From NCBI RefSeq assembly GCF_030929495.1, contig NZ_JAVFWN010000003.1:310001-374000 (forward strand): a stretch of DNA of 64,000 bases. Reading direction: 5' to 3'. The translations under genes were made by a program, and so were the position numbers. Below, piece after piece: positions 61,434 to 64,000 of the stretch. The stretch comes from Nocardioides sp. LHD-245 (GTDB taxonomy: Bacteria > Actinomycetota > Actinomycetes > Propionibacteriales > Nocardioidaceae). Position 1 is the stretch's first letter, and each line of letters starts with the position of its first letter. The notes under the pieces are model-generated. The model saw only the letters and a list, made by a program, of their open reading frames with translations, did not search any database and was not told the DNA's origin.

Positions 61434-61817
61434 GTGCTCACTCCCGCCTGTGCTCGATCCGAAGTGGACGGCGAGGTGGGCATTGCTACTACGAGCAGGG
61501 CAGTCCCTTCTTGAGCCACGCCTCGTCACGGTGACCGGCGGGCTGCAGACCGATAGCGAGCCACACCAGATCAGCCGGTGGGCAGCCGCATAGAGAGCTT
61601 CCCGCCGATCACCCGGACCGAGTCTGGCCAGACGTCGGCCCTAACGGAATCGTCTAGTAGCCGCGTTCGATCGCCGAGTTGCAGCGTCGAGGCGCGGTGA
61701 CTGGTTGCATGCGGGCGCTCGACTCTGTGGATCGGCTGGAGCTCCTGTAGAGGCCATGGGCCGAGGTGGGCGGCCTTCGGCCACGAGGCGGCTGGGTGCC
61801 CCGGGCACAATGACGCC
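61434..61817. other. Non-coding flank of the IS110 transposase
   Basis: These 384 bases contain no convincing gene. The part next to the transposase start should hold the IS left end and, by family knowledge, a bridge RNA of about 150-200 bases. The rest is host sequence leading to the metallopeptidase, with a weak CACAAT -10-like box 6 bases before its ATG. Confidence 0.5.
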
Positions 61818-62174
61818 ATGCCCGTCGAGATGAGCCCCGAGGAGTTCGACGCCCTCGTCGACCGTGCTCTCGACGAGATCCCCGAGGAGCTGGCCCGTCT
61901 CGTGCACAACGTGGTCGTGCTGGTCGAGGACGAGCCGCCGGAGGGGGAGCCCGACGACCTCCTCGGCCTGTACGACGGGGTGGCGCTCACCGAGCGCGGC
62001 GGCGGCCTGCTGCCGCAGCTGCCCGACCGGATCTTCCTCTTCCGGGGGCCGCTGCTGGACATGTGCGACGACGAGGAGGACCTCGCCGAGGAGGTTCGGA
62101 TCACCGTGGTCCACGAGGTCGCCCACCACTTCGGGATCGACGACGCCCGGCTGCACGACCTCGGCTACGCCTGA
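61818..62174 (+). CDS. Minimal zincin-type metallopeptidase
   Basis: 118 residues. It has HEVAHHFGID (HExxH zinc site with a following His/Asp), preceded by MSPEEFDALVDRALDEIPEELARLVHNVVVLVEDEPP. This matches the small metallopeptidase family MpP/PF06262 of actinobacteria. The third metal ligand is likely the Asp after HFGI. The target is unknown. It converges on the FluC pair. Confidence 0.9.
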   Translation: MPVEMSPEEFDALVDRALDEIPEELARLVHNVVVLVEDEPPEGEPDDLLGLYDGVALTERGGGLLPQLPDRIFLFRGPLLDMCDDEEDLAEEVRITVVHEVAHHFGIDDARLHDLGYA

Positions 62175-62181
62175 CCCCCGG

Positions 62182-62517
62182 CTACGCCTGCCCCCCGGCC
62201 ACCCAGAACCCCGCCGCGCAGGCCGCCAGTCCGAGCACGATCGTGACGACGGCGTACGCCGTGCCACGGCGGGGCCCGAGGTCGCGCGCCTGCACCGCGA
62301 GCGACGAGTACGTCGACAGGCCGCCGCAGAATCCCGTCCCGACCAGCGCGAAGGCCGAGCCGTCGACGGACCAGCCGACGCACGCACCCAGCACCAGGCT
62401 CGCCACGGTGTTGGCGGTGAGTGTGCCGCGGTGCCAGGAGCCGTCGAAGCGCTGGCCCAGCGCGTAGCGCAGGGGAGCGCCGACGGCGGCCCCGAGCGCG
62501 ACGAGGAGCACGGTCAT
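62182..62517 (-). CDS. crcB: Fluoride channel FluC/CrcB, subunit 2
   Basis: 111 residues, four membrane helices. Motifs: GAAVGAPLRYALGQRF, GTLTANTVASLVLG, and GFCGGLSTYSSLAVQA (the channel-lining Gly/Ser-Thr-Tyr region). It forms a passive fluoride exit pore with its neighbour. The final gene of a three-gene minus-strand operon. Confidence 0.9.
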   Translation of the reverse strand: MTVLLVALGAAVGAPLRYALGQRFDGSWHRGTLTANTVASLVLGACVGWSVDGSAFALVGTGFCGGLSTYSSLAVQARDLGPRRGTAYAVVTIVLGLAACAAGFWVAGGQA

Positions 62518-62536
62518 GCGGCGGTCCGGCGGGGGC

Positions 62537-62935
62537 TCACAGCTCGTCCTCCGCGGGCAGGGGAGGCGCGAGGAGGCCGACCAGGTTGACCGCCACCAGA
62601 CAGGCGGCGAGGGTGCCGACGACATAGGCGAGCGCGAGCCCGGCGCGGCCGTCGGCGAGGAACGCCCGCGTCTGCTCGGAGGTGGCGGAGAAGGTCGTGT
62701 ACCCGCCGAGCACGCCGGGGCCGAGCGCCGCGGCCCAGACCGCCGAGCGACGGGCCAGGGGGAGCAGGAGCAGCGCGGCGAGCAGGGTCGAACCCGAGAC
62801 GTTGATCGCGAAGGTGGTCCAGGGGAACCCCGAGCCGTCGGCGACCAGCTCGGTCGCGGCGTAGCGGGCCACCGCGCCGACCGCGCCCCCCGCCGCCACG
62901 GCCAGGAGCAGCCGGGGGAGCGGGGCAGGCGTCAT
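62537..62935 (-). CDS. crcB: Fluoride channel FluC/CrcB, subunit 1
   Basis: 132 residues, four membrane helices. GAVGAVARYAATEL, PWTTFAINVSGSTLLA and GVLGGYTTFSATSEQTR are the family motifs, including the sodium/fluoride region TTFS. Two adjacent unequal FluC genes usually form a heterodimer of opposite topology. Its ATG overlaps the upstream HATPase gene stop (ATGA). No fluoride riboswitch is recognised ahead of the operon. Confidence 0.92.
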   Translation of the reverse strand: MTPAPLPRLLLAVAAGGAVGAVARYAATELVADGSGFPWTTFAINVSGSTLLAALLLLPLARRSAVWAAALGPGVLGGYTTFSATSEQTRAFLADGRAGLALAYVVGTLAACLVAVNLVGLLAPPLPAEDEL

Positions 62936-63918
62936 GCCTGCAGACTAGGGCGCGCTCCGGAGCCGTTGCCGCTGCCCTGCCACGCGACCGGGGGCGCGCC
63001 CACGGCCTGGCGCCGGAACTCGCCGAGGAACCAGATCTGGAAGGACCGCTGCTCGGCGGTCCGGGGCGCGGTCAGCAGGCGCTGGGCGCGGGAGAACTCG
63101 TCGGCCGCGTCGAGAAGGTCGATCAAGCCGCCGATCTGTCGCGCCGCCTCCCGTGGCATCCGCAGCCGCAGGTCGATCGTGGCGCGGCCGTCGGCGTACG
63201 CCTTGTCGACCTGCTCGCGGCCCATGTTGGCCCGCAGCGGCCGCTCGAGGGCGTCGAAGTGCTCGGAGAGCACCTTCGCCAGGGGGTAGTCGTCCTCGTG
63301 GGCGAGGGCGAGCAGCCGGATCTCGCGACGCAGGTCGCGGTAGTGGCGCTGGAAGCGCCCGAAGGCGCCGATCGGCACGCCGTTGATCTGGACGCCGACC
63401 TCGCCCACCCGGGTGTGGTCGGCCTGGAGCGACGGCATGCTGTGCGTCTGTTGGTACGGCGCGCCCTCGGTCTCGGACAGCTCGGGAGCCGGCTCGAACC
63501 ACACCGCCTTGCCGTCCTCGTCGATCTCGGCCCCCCAGGCGACGGAGGCCCGCGAGACGATGTCGAGGCCGCGGCCGACGGTCGTCAGCGCGGCCAGCTG
63601 CTCCTCGTCGAGCTCGTCGAACGCGTCGAGGTCGAAGGCGTCGATGTCGAACCCGCCCGCCTGGGTCGACGGCTGCGGCGGGATGACGGAGGCGTCGTGG
63701 ACCTCGAACCGGGGGTGCTCGGCGGTGCCGTGCACCTGGAGCCGGATGGGAGCGGTGCCGTGCAGGACGGCGTTGGTGACCAGCTCGGACACCGCGAGCT
63801 CGGCGCAGTCGGCGAGGTCCTCACGACCGAGCTGACCGCAGGTCTGGACCACCCAGCGTCGTGCGTCGTGCACGATCCGTGGCCCGGGGGCCAGGTCCAG
63901 GGTCTGCCGGTGCTGCAC
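62932..63918 (-). CDS. RsbW-like ATP-binding protein with C-terminal helical domain
   Basis: 328 residues. The N-terminal GHKL/anti-sigma-type HATPase (about 10-150) has ELAVSELVTNAVLHGTAPIRL (N-box), FEVHDAS (D-x-S variant of the G1 box) and TVGRGLDIVSRAS. An acidic loop (FDIDAFDLDAFDELDEEQ) interrupts it. The C-terminal half (about 195-310) is helical, with RLLALAHEDDYPLAKVLSEHFDAL. It could be an anti-sigma or a signalling ATPase. It overlaps the FluC gene by four bases, which is an odd partner for fluoride export. Confidence 0.82.
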   Translation of the reverse strand: MQHRQTLDLAPGPRIVHDARRWVVQTCGQLGREDLADCAELAVSELVTNAVLHGTAPIRLQVHGTAEHPRFEVHDASVIPPQPSTQAGGFDIDAFDLDAFDELDEEQLAALTTVGRGLDIVSRASVAWGAEIDEDGKAVWFEPAPELSETEGAPYQQTHSMPSLQADHTRVGEVGVQINGVPIGAFGRFQRHYRDLRREIRLLALAHEDDYPLAKVLSEHFDALERPLRANMGREQVDKAYADGRATIDLRLRMPREAARQIGGLIDLLDAADEFSRAQRLLTAPRTAEQRSFQIWFLGEFRRQAVGAPPVAWQGSGNGSGARPSLQA

Positions 63919-64000
63919 GGAGGAACCTTCCGGGGGTCTCGTCCGGTCGATGAAGGTGGCGATCCCGGGTGCGATACCCCGCCCGGGACACCACTAAACC

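Noticed and set aside
60255..61511. TCCCTTCT direct repeat (60255-60262 and 61504-61511) as IS110 ends
   Set aside because: An 8-base match between two flanks of about 250 bases is expected about once by chance, and the left flank would then be too short for a bridge RNA.
55140..61817. Attachment-site duplicate of the tRNA-Asp 3' end at the far side of the island
   Set aside because: No convincing repeat of the tRNA-Asp end was found by eye, so integration at the tRNA is not claimed.
1..64000. CRISPR arrays, rRNA operons and replication origin
   Set aside because: No evenly spaced short repeats, rRNA sequence or DnaA-box clusters were noticed.

Overview
The window is very GC-rich. Many genes start with GTG, and many have a TANNNT -10 box only 6-8 bases from the start codon (leaderless transcripts). 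It carries DUF3073 and sterol-carrier family genes, a PurS/PurQ/short-PurL purine system and yeast-type CodA. Together this points to an actinobacterium, most likely Nocardioidaceae (inference). No rRNA or CRISPR array is seen.

Region 1 (1-18.5 kb, mostly minus strand) is a tandemly duplicated surface/secretion locus. Each unit is a small lipoprotein followed within 8-9 bases by a giant exported protein of 1628 or 1904 residues. Each giant has a Sec signal peptide, three NHL-type beta-propellers alternating with Ig-like (Big_9/cadherin-like) modules, an adhesin-like domain, and a complete sortase domain at the extreme C-terminus. Two large LuxR-type (LAL/MalT-like) P-loop regulators flank the pair; the left one runs off the window. 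An MFS transporter is divergent. A motif GTCGCC-N6-GTCACC recurs once in front of each transcription unit. I consider this the most novel system in the window.

Region 2 (18.5-23 kb) has a HIT-like small protein, an ECF sigma factor with a translationally overlapping membrane partner, purC, and an acyl-CoA ligase.

Region 3 (23-27.2 kb, minus strand) is a five-gene transcription unit. It encodes a small secreted SH3-like protein, a lipoprotein, a peptidoglycan-binding membrane-fusion protein, an ABC ATPase and a MacB/FtsX-type permease. It resembles a peptide-export or envelope system.

Region 4 (27.3-45.6 kb) is core metabolism: purS-purQ, codA-codB with a divergent PucR-type regulator, a DUF1906 hydrolase, a Ser/Thr kinase, purL, a lipoprotein, a sterol-carrier protein, an M20 peptidase, an FAD/NAD(P) protein, purF, purM and DUF3073. 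Large palindromic intergenic repeats are interspersed. Purine synthesis, cytosine salvage and the nucleoside-type ABC importer of region 5 are functionally linked.

Region 5 (45.8-54.7 kb) has a predicted beta-propeller protein, a BMP-type nucleoside ABC importer with a strong terminator, and a MarR regulator divergent from an MMPL transporter.

Region 6 (54.7-61.8 kb) is a small accessory island beside tRNA-Phe, tRNA-Glu and tRNA-Asp. It holds an antitoxin-like gene with a decayed PIN toxin, a 1380-residue Avs-like STAND NTPase with an N-terminal PD-(D/E)XK nuclease-like domain, and an IS110-family transposase. Base composition is visibly less GC-rich here.

Region 7 (61.8-64 kb) has a minimal zinc metallopeptidase and a minus-strand operon of an HATPase protein and two FluC/CrcB fluoride channels.
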